This document shows positions 25,281 to 34,394 of a stretch of DNA of 64,000 nucleotides, one piece after another. Source of the stretch: an uncultured Bacteroidales bacterium (GTDB lineage Bacteria > Bacteroidota > Bacteroidia > Bacteroidales > FEN-979); assembly GCA_903945175.1 (NCBI GenBank), contig CAJAUM010000138.1, forward strand, positions 1 through 64,000, in the 5' to 3' direction. How positions within the stretch are numbered: the first letter of the stretch is position 1; the number at the start of each line of letters is the position of its first letter. Below the pieces are notes generated by a model. That model worked only from the letters and a program-made list of their open reading frames with translations. It did not search any database and had not been told where the DNA came from. The position numbers and the translations under genes were made by a program.

Positions 25281-26921
25281 ATGAATAACGCAATTTTTAA
25301 CGTAGAGCGTCCCCTGAACGAGCATACCCTGAGCTATGCACCTGGATGCAAGGAGAGGAAATCATTGAATGCAGAGCTGGACAGGCTCAGTTCAGAAGTG
25401 CAGGACATTCCGCTGATCATTGGTGGTAAGGAGATCCGAACCGGTAAAACCGGGAAAGTGGTTATGCCGCATGATCATCAGCATGTACTGGCCACTTACC
25501 ACATGGCCGGTGAGGCTGAGGTCAGAATGGCGATTGAAGCCGCATTGAAAGCCCATAAGGAATGGGAATCATTTCCCTGGGTCGACCGGGTTTCAATCAC
25601 ACTGAAGGCTGCCGAGCTGATCGCCAAGAAATACAGGTTCCTGATAAATGCTGCAACCATGCTTGGGCAGGGAAAGAGCGCCTTCCAGGCTGAGATCGAT
25701 GCCGCATGCGAAACCATCGACTTTCTGAATTTCAACGCCTATTTTATTACGGAGATCTACAAAGAACAGCCCCATTCGCAGCCGGGGATCATCAATCGCA
25801 TCGAATACAGACCCCTTGAAGGATTTGTATTTACGGTTTCGCCATTCAACTTTACCGCCATTGCATCAAATCTGAACATGGCCCCGGCCCTGATGGGCAA
25901 TACCTCCGTGTGGAAGCCGGCCACCACATCGCTCCTTTCAAACTATTTCCTGATGCAGATATTCAGGGAGGCGGGCCTTCCCGATGGGGTGATTAACTTC
26001 ATTCCGGGTCCCGGAAGCCTGATCGGTAAGACCGCCATGGGGCACCGCGACATGACCGGTGTTCACTTTACCGGTTCAAACAGTACATTTAACAGCCTCT
26101 GGTCAATGGCTGCGCAGAATATAGCCAGCTACCGTTCCTATCCACGGATTGTGGGAGAAACAGGAGGGAAGGATTTTATTTTTGTTCATCCCTCATCCGA
26201 TCCGCAGGAGGTGTCGGTTGCCATCGTGCGCGGCGCTTTTGAATATCAGGGACAGAAATGTTCAGCAGCCTCAAGGGCCTATATTCCCGAATCGCTGTGG
26301 CCTGAGGTAAAATCAAGGATCGGCGATATGATAGGCCAGATTACGGTAGGCGATGTGCGCGAGTTCAGCCATTTTATGAACGCCGTGATCGATGAGGCCA
26401 GTTTTGATAATATCATGGATTATATTGGCTTTGCAAAACAATCAACCGATGCCGAAGTGGTCTTTGGAGGGACCGGGGATAAAACGAAGGGATATTTTGT
26501 TCAGCCTACCGTGATCAAAACGACCAATCCCCATTTTAAAACCATGGAGGAGGAAATTTTTGGGCCGGTGATGACAATTTTCGTTTATAAGGATAAAGAT
26601 TTCGAAGAGACCCTGCACATCTGTGACCAGACCTCTCCTTACGGACTCACCGGTTCGGTGTTTTCAAAGGACCGTGAAGCCATCAACAAAGCCTGCCGCA
26701 TCCTCCGTTATGCCGCCGGGAATTTCTATTTCAACGATAAACCATCCGGCGCAGTAGTAGGACAGCAGCCATTTGGCGGTGCCCGCGGATCGGGAACCAA
26801 TGATAAATCAGGAAGTCATTTGAATCTGCTTCGGTGGACAAATCCGCGAACCATCAAGGAGACACTGATTCCATCCACGGAATTTACCTATCCCTATATG
26901 AAAACAGACAAGTGCCATTAA
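25281..26921 (+). CDS. pruA: 1-pyrroline-5-carboxylate (L-glutamate gamma-semialdehyde) dehydrogenase
   Basis: 546 residues of the aldehyde dehydrogenase superfamily. It oxidises glutamate semialdehyde to glutamate with NAD, the last step of proline and arginine/ornithine breakdown. Seen: FTVSPFNFTAIASNL, the Glu in IVGETGGKDFIFVH, and the catalytic Cys in FEYQGQKCSAASRAYIP (about residue 320). Start at ATG 25281 rather than an earlier TTG. Its substrate is the product of RocD (11309-12532). Its stop overlaps the stop of the convergent Rieske gene by 3 bases, and no terminator lies between. Confidence 0.95.
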   Translation: MNNAIFNVERPLNEHTLSYAPGCKERKSLNAELDRLSSEVQDIPLIIGGKEIRTGKTGKVVMPHDHQHVLATYHMAGEAEVRMAIEAALKAHKEWESFPWVDRVSITLKAAELIAKKYRFLINAATMLGQGKSAFQAEIDAACETIDFLNFNAYFITEIYKEQPHSQPGIINRIEYRPLEGFVFTVSPFNFTAIASNLNMAPALMGNTSVWKPATTSLLSNYFLMQIFREAGLPDGVINFIPGPGSLIGKTAMGHRDMTGVHFTGSNSTFNSLWSMAAQNIASYRSYPRIVGETGGKDFIFVHPSSDPQEVSVAIVRGAFEYQGQKCSAASRAYIPESLWPEVKSRIGDMIGQITVGDVREFSHFMNAVIDEASFDNIMDYIGFAKQSTDAEVVFGGTGDKTKGYFVQPTVIKTTNPHFKTMEEEIFGPVMTIFVYKDKDFEETLHICDQTSPYGLTGSVFSKDREAINKACRILRYAAGNFYFNDKPSGAVVGQQPFGGARGSGTNDKSGSHLNLLRWTNPRTIKETLIPSTEFTYPYMKTDKCH

Positions 26922-27910
26922 ACGTTCTTTAGCTCTTCCCTTTTTTTCCGATAGAGAATAATGGGGTAATCGCCTGCAATGAGGTTCTCCTCCATCTTGA
27001 GCTGCGAAGCCTTCGGCTGATGGGTTTCCACAACCCGCCTGTCCTGGCCCAGCACGATGAGATTGAAAATTTTGGTAACAGCAAAGTAAATATCTTTCAG
27101 CAGCGGGACCTTCACCATCTTCTGGTAGGTGCGAAGATAAAAAATGGTATTCTCTTCATCAACAGGAACGAACGCCACAACAATCCGCATGGAGTCCATG
27201 ATGTGATTCTGCCAAAGGTTCGGAAAAATAAAGGTTAGATAAGTGGAACTCTTTTCCGGCTTTGTCATCTTGGCAGGAGGCACCGGGGTTTGCCCGTTAT
27301 CCTGTTCGTTGGATGGCCAGAATGATATGCTGTTGCCATTGGTCTCCGTATAGGGCCCATTTACCAATGGGCCGATCCCCCTTCCAATGGTCGAATGATG
27401 GATAAAGGGCACATGAACGATGTCGAGTTGATTTTCGATGGCCCGCGAATAGTGCGCTTTCCAGTGATCGGTGAAACCTTTCCAAACCAAATCAGCTCCC
27501 AGATCGGAGAACCAGGGAACAGGGGGCAGTGCTGCAATGATCGAAGAATCTATTCTTCCTGGATCGGCGGTATGCCATAGATAGATAAAGCCGTTTTGTT
27601 CTGAAACAGGATATGCTGCAGCACGGATATGATCCGGCACCACCGCGCTCTTTCCGTTGGCAGGAATCAATTTGCAGCGGCCAGTCGCATCATATTCAAA
27701 TCCATGGAACGGGCACTGAAGATGATTGTCCTTGATTTTCCCAAGGCTGAGTTTTATGCCACGGTGCGGGCATTTATCCCTGGCTGCACCAGGCTTCCCT
27801 TCACTGTCGCGCCATACAACGATGTTTTCACCCAGTCGTTTTACTCCGAGAATCTGGTTTTTCTTTACCTCGTTCGATGCAAGAATTACATACCATTGAT
27901 TATATATCAT
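26918..27910 (-). CDS. Rieske [2Fe-2S] aromatic-ring-oxygenase-like protein
   Basis: 330 residues. The Rieske cluster motif is complete: CPHRG (Cys-x-His, near residue 47) and CPFHGFEY (Cys-x2-His, near residue 66). The mononuclear iron site is recognisable as ENQLDIVHVPFIHHSTIG, with Asp and two His (about 160-175). Such enzymes add oxygen to rings or demethylate substrates, and need O2 and a reductase, which is not adjacent. The substrate is unknown. The ATG at 27910 is clear. It lies 69 bases downstream of the AOR gene on the same strand. Confidence 0.85.
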   Translation of the reverse strand: MIYNQWYVILASNEVKKNQILGVKRLGENIVVWRDSEGKPGAARDKCPHRGIKLSLGKIKDNHLQCPFHGFEYDATGRCKLIPANGKSAVVPDHIRAAAYPVSEQNGFIYLWHTADPGRIDSSIIAALPPVPWFSDLGADLVWKGFTDHWKAHYSRAIENQLDIVHVPFIHHSTIGRGIGPLVNGPYTETNGNSISFWPSNEQDNGQTPVPPAKMTKPEKSSTYLTFIFPNLWQNHIMDSMRIVVAFVPVDEENTIFYLRTYQKMVKVPLLKDIYFAVTKIFNLIVLGQDRRVVETHQPKASQLKMEENLIAGDYPIILYRKKREELKNV

Positions 27911-27937
27911 TTCTCCCTGTCGCTGGTTTACCTCCTC

Positions 27938-27983
27938 TAATACCCTGCCAATCTGTTACTTTGTCACTCCATCACTTCATCAC
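27938..27983 (+). repeat. Degenerate array, CTGTTACT/TTGTCACT type, over the AOR stop
   Basis: Diverged units of 7-9 bases (TACCCTGCCAATCTG, TTACTTTG, TCACTCCA, TCACTTCA, TCACTG). The AOR stop codon (27980-27982) is inside it. It shows the same strand sense as the 162, 14281 and 48730 arrays. Confidence 0.6.
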
Positions 27984-30139
27984 TGCAAAGGCATCACCAC
28001 CTCCAGCAATTCCGGCAAATCCATACCGAGTTTTTTCAGATGTTCAATCCTGGGTACCCCGTTTTTTGTCCAGCCACGGCGTTCGTAAACGGCGTCAAGC
28101 AGCTGTTCATATCGGTTCTCCCGATATACACGCAACGCTTTCATTTTCTCCTCGGTGCTTTTTCCGGCCGGGTCAAAACCAACCTGCTCAAGCAGCTGTT
28201 TATCGTAACGTTCGGCGCGCGATTCATATTCCTCAATTGTAACCGGACCGCATGCACGGTATGGCTGGGCATCGTGAATACGCAATCCTTTACCCTGGCG
28301 GATGTTGAAGATTCGCTGGAAATTATATACACGTTCCGACATCGTGATGAGGTCCTGCTTTACGATGCTGGAGCCGGTAACGGCATTGAAAATGGTTACA
28401 TAGTTGTCGACATGCTGGGGAACTTTCGCCGGCTCAGCAGTTTGCGCATTGTCTTCTGGTTCCACGTCGTTCCAGGGGAGCTTGCAGAATCCTGCCAGGC
28501 CAAACCAGGTGCGGAACATGGGAAAATAATGGAGCGCTTCAGCCTTCTTTTCAAAGGTAGGAATCTGGTTGTTCACCATGTCCATGAAGATCAGCCAGGC
28601 TTCGTCGTGCTGTGGCCCCTTGTTGGTCATGGCATAGCCGCCCTGTTGTGCCAGCGATTCCTTTGAGACGTATTGCGAATATTCAAGTCCTTTGTTTTCC
28701 ATGCCGATATCCTGCATGAAGGCCGCGTCGCCCCAGCCGTTTTTTGCAAACAATGCCTTCATTTTGTGAACACCCTGGCCTGCAATGATCCCGAATCCTT
28801 CGCCGCGCGACAACTGGTGGAGTAATTCCATGGCCGTGTCAGCGTTGCCGAAATTGAGTTTCAGTCCACCTGTGCGTTCTTCGTTGAGAATGCCGTTTTC
28901 GTAACACTCCATTACAAAACCAAGAATACTGCCCCAGCTGATGGTGCAGACGCCATAGGTATCACAATAGAAATTGGCTTCGATGGTGAAATCGGGATTG
29001 AAGATCCCTGCAATGGAACCCAATGAAGAGGTCGTTTCATATTCCGGTCCGTCAACAATCACCTTATCCCCTTTGTAGGGGCCAGAGCGGAGTTCATAAT
29101 TGTCAACCCCTTTTGCACAGGCCATATTGCATCCAACCCAGCAACCATCGGGAACATTCTGCGTGAAATAGGATTTCCACACATCACCGCTGATTTTAAC
29201 GGCATCGGGATGGCTGCCGAACTTGAAATTGTTGACCGGGAGGAGGTCGTAGTCGTTCATGACGAGGGTGAGGTGGGCCGTTCCCTTCGACCGCATTTCA
29301 CATTGCTTGTCATCCAGATCACGCATCTCCTTGTTGAAGGTGCGGCCCCGCTCCTGGATGGCCTCCATGTTCACTACATTGTTGCGGTTTCCGCCAATGG
29401 TCTTCACATGGGCCACCACGGCCTTGATTTTCTTATCGCGCAATACGGTGCCAATGCCGCCACGGCCGGCCTGCTTCAGGCGTACTTTCTTGCGTTTGAT
29501 ATCGTAAAAACTGAAGTTCAGCATCCCGATCAGCGAGTGCTCCGCAGCAGTACCGGCCGAAACGACCGATACGTTGTATTTGTCTTTTTCATTTCCGGGA
29601 ACGGCCAGCATATCATGCAACGCTTCGGCCAGCACATGGCTGTCGGAGGGGAGGTCGCCTGCTTCGTAAATTTCGATCACTGCACGTTCTTCTTCGAATA
29701 CAATCATGATCTCCTGGTCTGATTTTCCCTGGATTTCAAGTGCATCAAATCCGCAGAACTTAAGAAAAGGTCCAAAAAAACCACCCACATTGGAGTCAAC
29801 CACGATGTCGGTTTGAGGACTGATGGCACAACAAATGGCCTTTCCGCTTCCGGAATACTGGGTAATTCCACAACAGGGTCCTCCCGAAATAACAATTTCA
29901 TTCTCAGGATCATCCCATCTCGTTTCAGGTTTGGTGGCATCCCACAGAAGCCGCAAATCAAAACCCTTTCCCCCAATGAATTTTTCCTTCATTTGCGAGG
30001 TTACGGGTTTCTCTTTGATGGTCAAATCCCCGACGTTGATGTAAACAGATCTGTTGTTATAACCCTTGTCAATCGGAGCCCAGGTATACTTGTACTGAGC
30101 CAGCAGTTTATGGGTTGACTTAAAATCTTCAAATGTCAT
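27980..30139 (-). CDS. Aldehyde ferredoxin oxidoreductase family (tungsten/molybdopterin) protein
   Basis: 719 residues. The AOR N-terminal domain is seen in KFIGGKGFDLRLLWDA and VISGGPCCGITQYSGSGKA (pterin binding), with a GRGGIGTVLRDKKIKAVV motif near residue 225. A Cys cluster GCWVGCNMACAKG (C-x3-C-x3-C) stands where the [4Fe-4S] ligands are expected, and later Cys residues could provide the fourth ligand. Such enzymes oxidise aldehydes to acids or, as in BamB-type complexes, reduce aromatic acyl-CoA. The substrate is not defined. A promoter box precedes it. The nearby pyruvate/oxaloacetate carboxyltransferase and ThiF/ThiS pair could be linked by metabolism or cofactor supply. Confidence 0.88.
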   Translation of the reverse strand: MTFEDFKSTHKLLAQYKYTWAPIDKGYNNRSVYINVGDLTIKEKPVTSQMKEKFIGGKGFDLRLLWDATKPETRWDDPENEIVISGGPCCGITQYSGSGKAICCAISPQTDIVVDSNVGGFFGPFLKFCGFDALEIQGKSDQEIMIVFEEERAVIEIYEAGDLPSDSHVLAEALHDMLAVPGNEKDKYNVSVVSAGTAAEHSLIGMLNFSFYDIKRKKVRLKQAGRGGIGTVLRDKKIKAVVAHVKTIGGNRNNVVNMEAIQERGRTFNKEMRDLDDKQCEMRSKGTAHLTLVMNDYDLLPVNNFKFGSHPDAVKISGDVWKSYFTQNVPDGCWVGCNMACAKGVDNYELRSGPYKGDKVIVDGPEYETTSSLGSIAGIFNPDFTIEANFYCDTYGVCTISWGSILGFVMECYENGILNEERTGGLKLNFGNADTAMELLHQLSRGEGFGIIAGQGVHKMKALFAKNGWGDAAFMQDIGMENKGLEYSQYVSKESLAQQGGYAMTNKGPQHDEAWLIFMDMVNNQIPTFEKKAEALHYFPMFRTWFGLAGFCKLPWNDVEPEDNAQTAEPAKVPQHVDNYVTIFNAVTGSSIVKQDLITMSERVYNFQRIFNIRQGKGLRIHDAQPYRACGPVTIEEYESRAERYDKQLLEQVGFDPAGKSTEEKMKALRVYRENRYEQLLDAVYERRGWTKNGVPRIEHLKKLGMDLPELLEVVMPLQ

Positions 30140-30174
30140 ACAATTGATATTTGTTTGTGAATTTTTTAACCAAG

Positions 30175-30182
30175 CAAATATA
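30175..30182 (-). promoter_or_regulatory. -7 box of the AOR gene (TATATTTG on the minus strand)
   Basis: It reads CAAATATA on the given strand, 35 bases before the ATG at 30139. Confidence 0.5.
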
Positions 30183-30261
30183 ATAAAAAATATGATGTAA
30201 ATGCCCGTAAATCAAAAAGTTCGATAGGTATAACGCTGCATATCGGCATCCATTTTTTTCT

Positions 30262-30282
30262 CGTCACGCGTCACGCGTCACG
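30262..30282 (+). repeat. Three perfect CGTCACG heptamers after pycB
   Basis: Exactly three tandem copies of CGTCACG, beginning one base after the pycB stop (30284-30286, minus strand). Confidence 0.92.
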
Positions 30283-30283
30283 T

Positions 30284-32020
30284 TCAAGACCTCCCGAGAT
30301 CCTCCTCCTCTGGCTGCGAAACCTCGTGCCAGGTGTAAAGACCCTGAAGCAGCCGATCCTTTTTTTCCTGCGGACTTAACCGGTCATAGGCTTCACGGGC
30401 TTCACGTGCTTTGCGTCGTTTTTCCTCCTCAATGTGATGGATGTTTTCCGTGTATCTTTCCTCCACACACGTTTGCAGAAAATCCCGGGCAACAGTCGGG
30501 AACAATTCAAGCAGCAAGGCATCCTTCTCATTGTCGGCCAGCTTCATGTCGCCATACTCCTCAAAGATCGTATTCTCCTGCTTCTTGTAGTTTTTGGTAT
30601 CATAAGGGGTCTCTTCCCTTACCCCGGTGAGTTGTTCCCTGAAATCAGGATCCACAGGGATCGGCGTCCTTCCATAGATGCCTTTTACCAGATTAACAAA
30701 CTGGATCGACTTGGTGGTGAAGTAGGGGAGCTCCTTGTTTTCGTCGATCACGCAGTTCACTGCCTGTACGCCAACAATCTGGCTGGTTGGCGTTACCAGG
30801 GGCGGACATCCTGATTTGATGCGTACCAGCGGAACAAGTTCGAGTACACGGGGAAGAAGATGATCCAGCTTAAGTTGCTTGAGCTGGGCATACATGTTGG
30901 TGTACATCCCGCCGGGAATTTCAGCCTTTTTTACAGCTTCATCCGGTTCAGGAAAATTAAAGTGTTTTTCAATGGCAAGACAGGCTTCCAGAAGCTCCAC
31001 CTCCCGATCATGCTTGGCCATATATATAGCCTTGATAAACAGCGTATTGATCTCCTTTGGCAATTTGTCTTTTGTAAAATCAAACGCAATAGGGAGCACC
31101 GTGCAAGTATCGAATTCTGACAGCTCTTCTCTGATGGTTTTCAACTCCTTATTGATGGCCACGACGGCTTCAGGATTAACCCCCGTATCGATGCCCATTT
31201 TATCGCAGAAGATATGAATCAGCTCATAAGCCGGGGCAGCAGGCCCTCCTGCAAAATTCCAGATACTTGTGTCCACGATATCCACACCGTTTACAATCGC
31301 AGATAAAACGGATGCAAGGCCAAATCCTGGCGTGCAGTGGGTATGAAAATCAATTGGCACCCTGACCTCCGATTTTAGCCGCCTGATCAGCTTCCCGGTC
31401 TGAGATGGCGTGATGAGTCCGGCCATGTCCTTGATGGAGATCATATCAGCGCCCAATGCTTCCAGCTGGCGCGCTTTTTCAACAAAGTAATCAATGGTGA
31501 AAATATCGTGCGGAAGCGCTTTGAAATGGATCCATGAGCGGAACTTTTGCCTGGTCGAAAATTTCGGGTCAACAGTAAAACTGATGGCGCAATCAGCTAT
31601 TCCTCCATTTTGTTTTACATATTTGATCGTGGATTTCATGTTTTCCACATCGTTGAGCGCGTCAAAAATTCGCATGATGCCGATACCCGATTGAACGGCA
31701 AGGCGGTTGAACCCCTCAATTACCTCCTCCGGATATGGGTTGTACCCGAATAAATTACGTCCCCTTGACAACGCAGTAAGGAGCGACACATCACCCATAG
31801 CATCCTTGATCTTTTCAAGGCGCTCCCAGGGATTTTCTGACAGGTACCGCATGATTGAGTCGGGAACAGCGCCCCCCCATACCTCCATGGCATAAAAACG
31901 GGCATCCTTAAAATAGGGCAACACCCGGTCAACCTGATCCTGGGTCATCCGGGTTGCAAAGAGGGATTGCTGACCATCACGTAACGTCAAATCTCTGATT
32001 AGCAGCTTTTTTCTGGACAT
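30284..32020 (-). CDS. Pyruvate carboxylase subunit B / oxaloacetate decarboxylase alpha-type carboxyltransferase
   Basis: 578 residues from ATG 32020 (MSRKKLLIRDLTLRDGQQS), the usual N-terminus of this family. An earlier in-frame start is possible but unlike the family. Seen: the TIM-barrel carboxyltransferase motifs LRDGQQS, MEVWGGAVPDS, DMISIKDMAGLITP (with the biotin-carboxylation lysine) and DFHTHCTPG. The conserved C-terminal region (about 310-500) is present, but the end (KDRLLQGLYTWHEV) has no biotinyl AMKM motif, so a separate biotin carrier must exist elsewhere. The enzyme moves CO2 between biotin and pyruvate/oxaloacetate. Confidence 0.88.
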   Translation of the reverse strand: MSRKKLLIRDLTLRDGQQSLFATRMTQDQVDRVLPYFKDARFYAMEVWGGAVPDSIMRYLSENPWERLEKIKDAMGDVSLLTALSRGRNLFGYNPYPEEVIEGFNRLAVQSGIGIMRIFDALNDVENMKSTIKYVKQNGGIADCAISFTVDPKFSTRQKFRSWIHFKALPHDIFTIDYFVEKARQLEALGADMISIKDMAGLITPSQTGKLIRRLKSEVRVPIDFHTHCTPGFGLASVLSAIVNGVDIVDTSIWNFAGGPAAPAYELIHIFCDKMGIDTGVNPEAVVAINKELKTIREELSEFDTCTVLPIAFDFTKDKLPKEINTLFIKAIYMAKHDREVELLEACLAIEKHFNFPEPDEAVKKAEIPGGMYTNMYAQLKQLKLDHLLPRVLELVPLVRIKSGCPPLVTPTSQIVGVQAVNCVIDENKELPYFTTKSIQFVNLVKGIYGRTPIPVDPDFREQLTGVREETPYDTKNYKKQENTIFEEYGDMKLADNEKDALLLELFPTVARDFLQTCVEERYTENIHHIEEEKRRKAREAREAYDRLSPQEKKDRLLQGLYTWHEVSQPEEEDLGRS

Positions 32021-32140
32021 ATCTGAAAAATTAGCAATGACAAGTAAACGAAAAACAGGTGCAGTGTTTTGTAGCCTTCTTTTATTTGTTAATAAAATAA
32101 CAGTAAGCAAAAGTAATGAATTCGGAGATTCAAATTTTGT

Positions 32141-32148
32141 TATTTTTG
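32141..32148 (+). promoter_or_regulatory. -7 box of thiF (TATTTTTG)
   Basis: It matches TAnnTTTG and lies 79 bases before the thiF ATG at 32228. No strong -33 box was found. Confidence 0.5.
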
Positions 32149-32227
32149 TTGCAGAAATAAATATTCATGCCGATCCTGTTCGGCGAACCTTGAAAGATTC
32201 TATGAATGATTACCTTACATTGAGAAG

Positions 32228-32812
32228 ATGAAGGCTGAAGAGATTACAAAAATACTTAGCCGAAAAACGGTAGGCATTGCAGGCTGTGGCGGATTGGGCT
32301 CCAATTGCGCTGTAGCCCTTGCCAGGGTTGGTATAGGTACTTTAATCATCGCCGATTTCGATGTAATTACCGTGGGCAACCTGAACCGACAATATTATTT
32401 CTTCGATCAGGTCGGCCGTAAGAAAGTAACCTCCCTGAAGGAAAATATTGCCAGGATTAACCCTGATGTGAACGTTATTGCGTGTGATTTGCGGCTAATA
32501 CCGGAAAATATTCCATCCATCTTTGGAGGATGCGATGTGATTGTTGAAGCATTCGATCTCGCCGGTCAGAAAGAGATGTTTCTCGAATCGGTGCTCGGCG
32601 CCATGCCCTCGATTCCGGTTGTGGCTGGTCTGGGAATGGCTGGATGGGGCATGAATGATACCATCCATTGCCGCCAGGTTGACAATTTATTTATTTGTGG
32701 CGACGAAATTTCAGAAATCAGCCCGGAAATGCCCCCCATCGCGCCAAGGGTCGGCATGGTGGCAAATATGCAAGCCAATGTTGTCCTGGAGATCTTGTTA
32801 AAAAATGAATGA
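32228..32812 (+). CDS. thiF: ThiF-family sulfur carrier adenylyltransferase
   Basis: 194 residues. The Rossmann and adenylation features are clear: VGIAGCGGLGSNCAVALARVG (ATP-binding GxGGxGS), DFDVITVGNLNRQYYF (the Asp and NRQ motif) and a later GGCDVIVEAFD. It activates the C-terminal Gly of a small sulfur carrier by adenylation. It is shorter than MoeB and lacks the zinc-binding CxxC pairs, like the short ThiF proteins. The stop overlaps the thiS ATG (ATGA), so the two are coupled. No other thiamine gene is near. Confidence 0.88.
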   Translation: MKAEEITKILSRKTVGIAGCGGLGSNCAVALARVGIGTLIIADFDVITVGNLNRQYYFFDQVGRKKVTSLKENIARINPDVNVIACDLRLIPENIPSIFGGCDVIVEAFDLAGQKEMFLESVLGAMPSIPVVAGLGMAGWGMNDTIHCRQVDNLFICGDEISEISPEMPPIAPRVGMVANMQANVVLEILLKNE

Positions 32813-33015
32813 TGAAAATTCTGTTAAATAATAACCCGGAAGAAATTCCCGGTGATTCAATATCGGTCAACGCATTGTTAAAGTTTAAAAACTTTACATT
32901 TAAAATGCTGATTATCAAGATTAATGGATCGCTTGTAAAGAAGAGTGATTACGAATCTGCCTTGGTCCGCGATGGAGATGACGTCCATGTGCTGCACCTG
33001 ATTTCCGGAGGATGA
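32809..33015 (+). CDS. thiS: Sulfur carrier protein ThiS/MoaD-like
   Basis: 68 residues with a beta-grasp layout (MKILLNN, IIKINGSLVKKSDY, DDVHVLHLISGG) and the obligatory C-terminal Gly-Gly. The ThiS family receives sulfur on its C-terminus as a thiocarboxylate. ATG at 32809 or 32812 (tandem ATGs). It is translationally coupled to thiF. The KING and GG elements fit ThiS, but use in thiamine synthesis is not certain because thiG, thiH and thiC are not nearby. Confidence 0.82.
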   Translation: MMKILLNNNPEEIPGDSISVNALLKFKNFTFKMLIIKINGSLVKKSDYESALVRDGDDVHVLHLISGG

Positions 33016-33020
33016 GATGA

Positions 33021-34316
33021 CTACAATGATTCGGCCACGACAAAGGTACTGCCGCTGATAAAAATCAGATCCTTTTCGCCTGCCGACTGGTTGGCAGCCT
33101 CCAGTGCTGATTTTACCGACCCGTAGCATTCCCCTTTCAGCCCGGCATTCAAGGCCTGATGCATTAATTCATGGGCATCCAGTCCCCTGGGAATATCTGG
33201 TTTACAAAAATAGTAGGTTGCATTTTTTGGCAGCAGTGAGAGGATCGGAGGAAGGTGCTTGTCATTCACCACCCCGAAAACGAAGTGGAGATGCGCATGC
33301 GGCGTCATGTCAATCTGGTGGATAACTTCACGCAATCCTCCTTCGTTATGACCTGTATCACAAATGGTTAAAGGCCGACGGCTCAATATTTGCCAGCGTC
33401 CCATCAATCCTGTGTTCCTGATTACATTTTTTATACCATTCCGAATGATCGTTGGGGTTAAATCGTAACCCAGCTGGTTGAGTTTCATGCAAATTCCAAC
33501 TACGGTAACAATGTTTTTCAGTTGATATATTCCCGTAAGTGGACTGCTTAAATTCTTGATAATGAGATGGCTGCTGCGGAAAATGTCCATGACCAGTATA
33601 TTGTGTTCCCCCTCCTGCAGCCGACTATTTTTTATGTGGAAATTCTGATCTGCAAAAATGAATTTTGATTCGCCGGAGAGCGCTTTTTCGCGAAACAGAT
33701 CTTTCGAGTCGTATTGGGTTTCTCCTATTACTACCGGGATCCCGGGCTTAATAATCCCTGCCTTTTCAGCGGCGATCTTTTCAAGGGTATTTCCGAGAAA
33801 TTGCATGTGATCAAAACTCACATTGGTGATGACCGACAGCATCGGGGTAATGACATTTGTCGAATCCAACCGTCCGCCGAGTCCAACTTCAATAACCGCA
33901 ATATCAACCTGTTGCTCCCTGAAATAGGAAAAGGCCATGCCGACCGTGAGTTCGAAAAATGAAGGATCGATTTTTTCAAAATCCATCCGGTGATTCCGGA
34001 TAAACGAGGTAACATAACTTTTTTGGATCATCGTCCCGTTTACCCTGATTCGTTCGCGGAAATCCTTCAGGTGAGGGGAGGTGTACAATCCGGTCCGGAA
34101 GCCTGCAGTTTGAAGAATGGAGGCCAGCATGTGTGAAACGGATCCCTTCCCGTTTGTTCCGGCTACATGAATGGATTTGAACGAATGCTGAGGATGATCA
34201 AGCAGGTTGCAGAGCGCGATGGTATTGTCCAGGTTGGCTTTGTAAGCCGATGCGCCTACCCTGTGATACATGGGCAGCCTGGCGAAAAGGTAATCGATGG
34301 TCTGGGAATAGGTCAT
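33021..34316 (-). CDS. folC: Folylpolyglutamate synthase/dihydrofolate synthase
   Basis: 431 residues. Seen: the ATP-binding HVAGTNGKGSVSHML, HLKDFRERIRVNG (folate binding), VGLGGRLDSTNVI, NVSFDHMQFLGNT and the C-terminal CDTGHNEGGL. Adds glutamate to dihydropteroate and folates. The start is the ATG at 34316, preceded by a TACCTTTG box at 34357-34364. Its stop is 5 bases from the convergent thiS stop. Confidence 0.94.
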   Translation of the reverse strand: MTYSQTIDYLFARLPMYHRVGASAYKANLDNTIALCNLLDHPQHSFKSIHVAGTNGKGSVSHMLASILQTAGFRTGLYTSPHLKDFRERIRVNGTMIQKSYVTSFIRNHRMDFEKIDPSFFELTVGMAFSYFREQQVDIAVIEVGLGGRLDSTNVITPMLSVITNVSFDHMQFLGNTLEKIAAEKAGIIKPGIPVVIGETQYDSKDLFREKALSGESKFIFADQNFHIKNSRLQEGEHNILVMDIFRSSHLIIKNLSSPLTGIYQLKNIVTVVGICMKLNQLGYDLTPTIIRNGIKNVIRNTGLMGRWQILSRRPLTICDTGHNEGGLREVIHQIDMTPHAHLHFVFGVVNDKHLPPILSLLPKNATYYFCKPDIPRGLDAHELMHQALNAGLKGECYGSVKSALEAANQSAGEKDLIFISGSTFVVAESL

Positions 34317-34356
34317 GCAGTAAAAACATCCACGTTGTTATTTTCGGCTTTCACAA

Positions 34357-34364
34357 CAAAGGTA
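34357..34364 (-). promoter_or_regulatory. -7 box of folC (TACCTTTG on the minus strand)
   Basis: It reads CAAAGGTA on the given strand, 40 bases before the folC ATG. Confidence 0.55.
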
Positions 34365-34394
34365 CGATAAAAAACAGGAAAAGATTTTAACGGT

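Noticed and set aside
32037-32231. 64-residue frame ending with ATGA overlap on thiF
   Set aside because: The overlap looks like a coupled gene, but the frame crosses the likely thiF -7 box and the sequence has no protein-like pattern.
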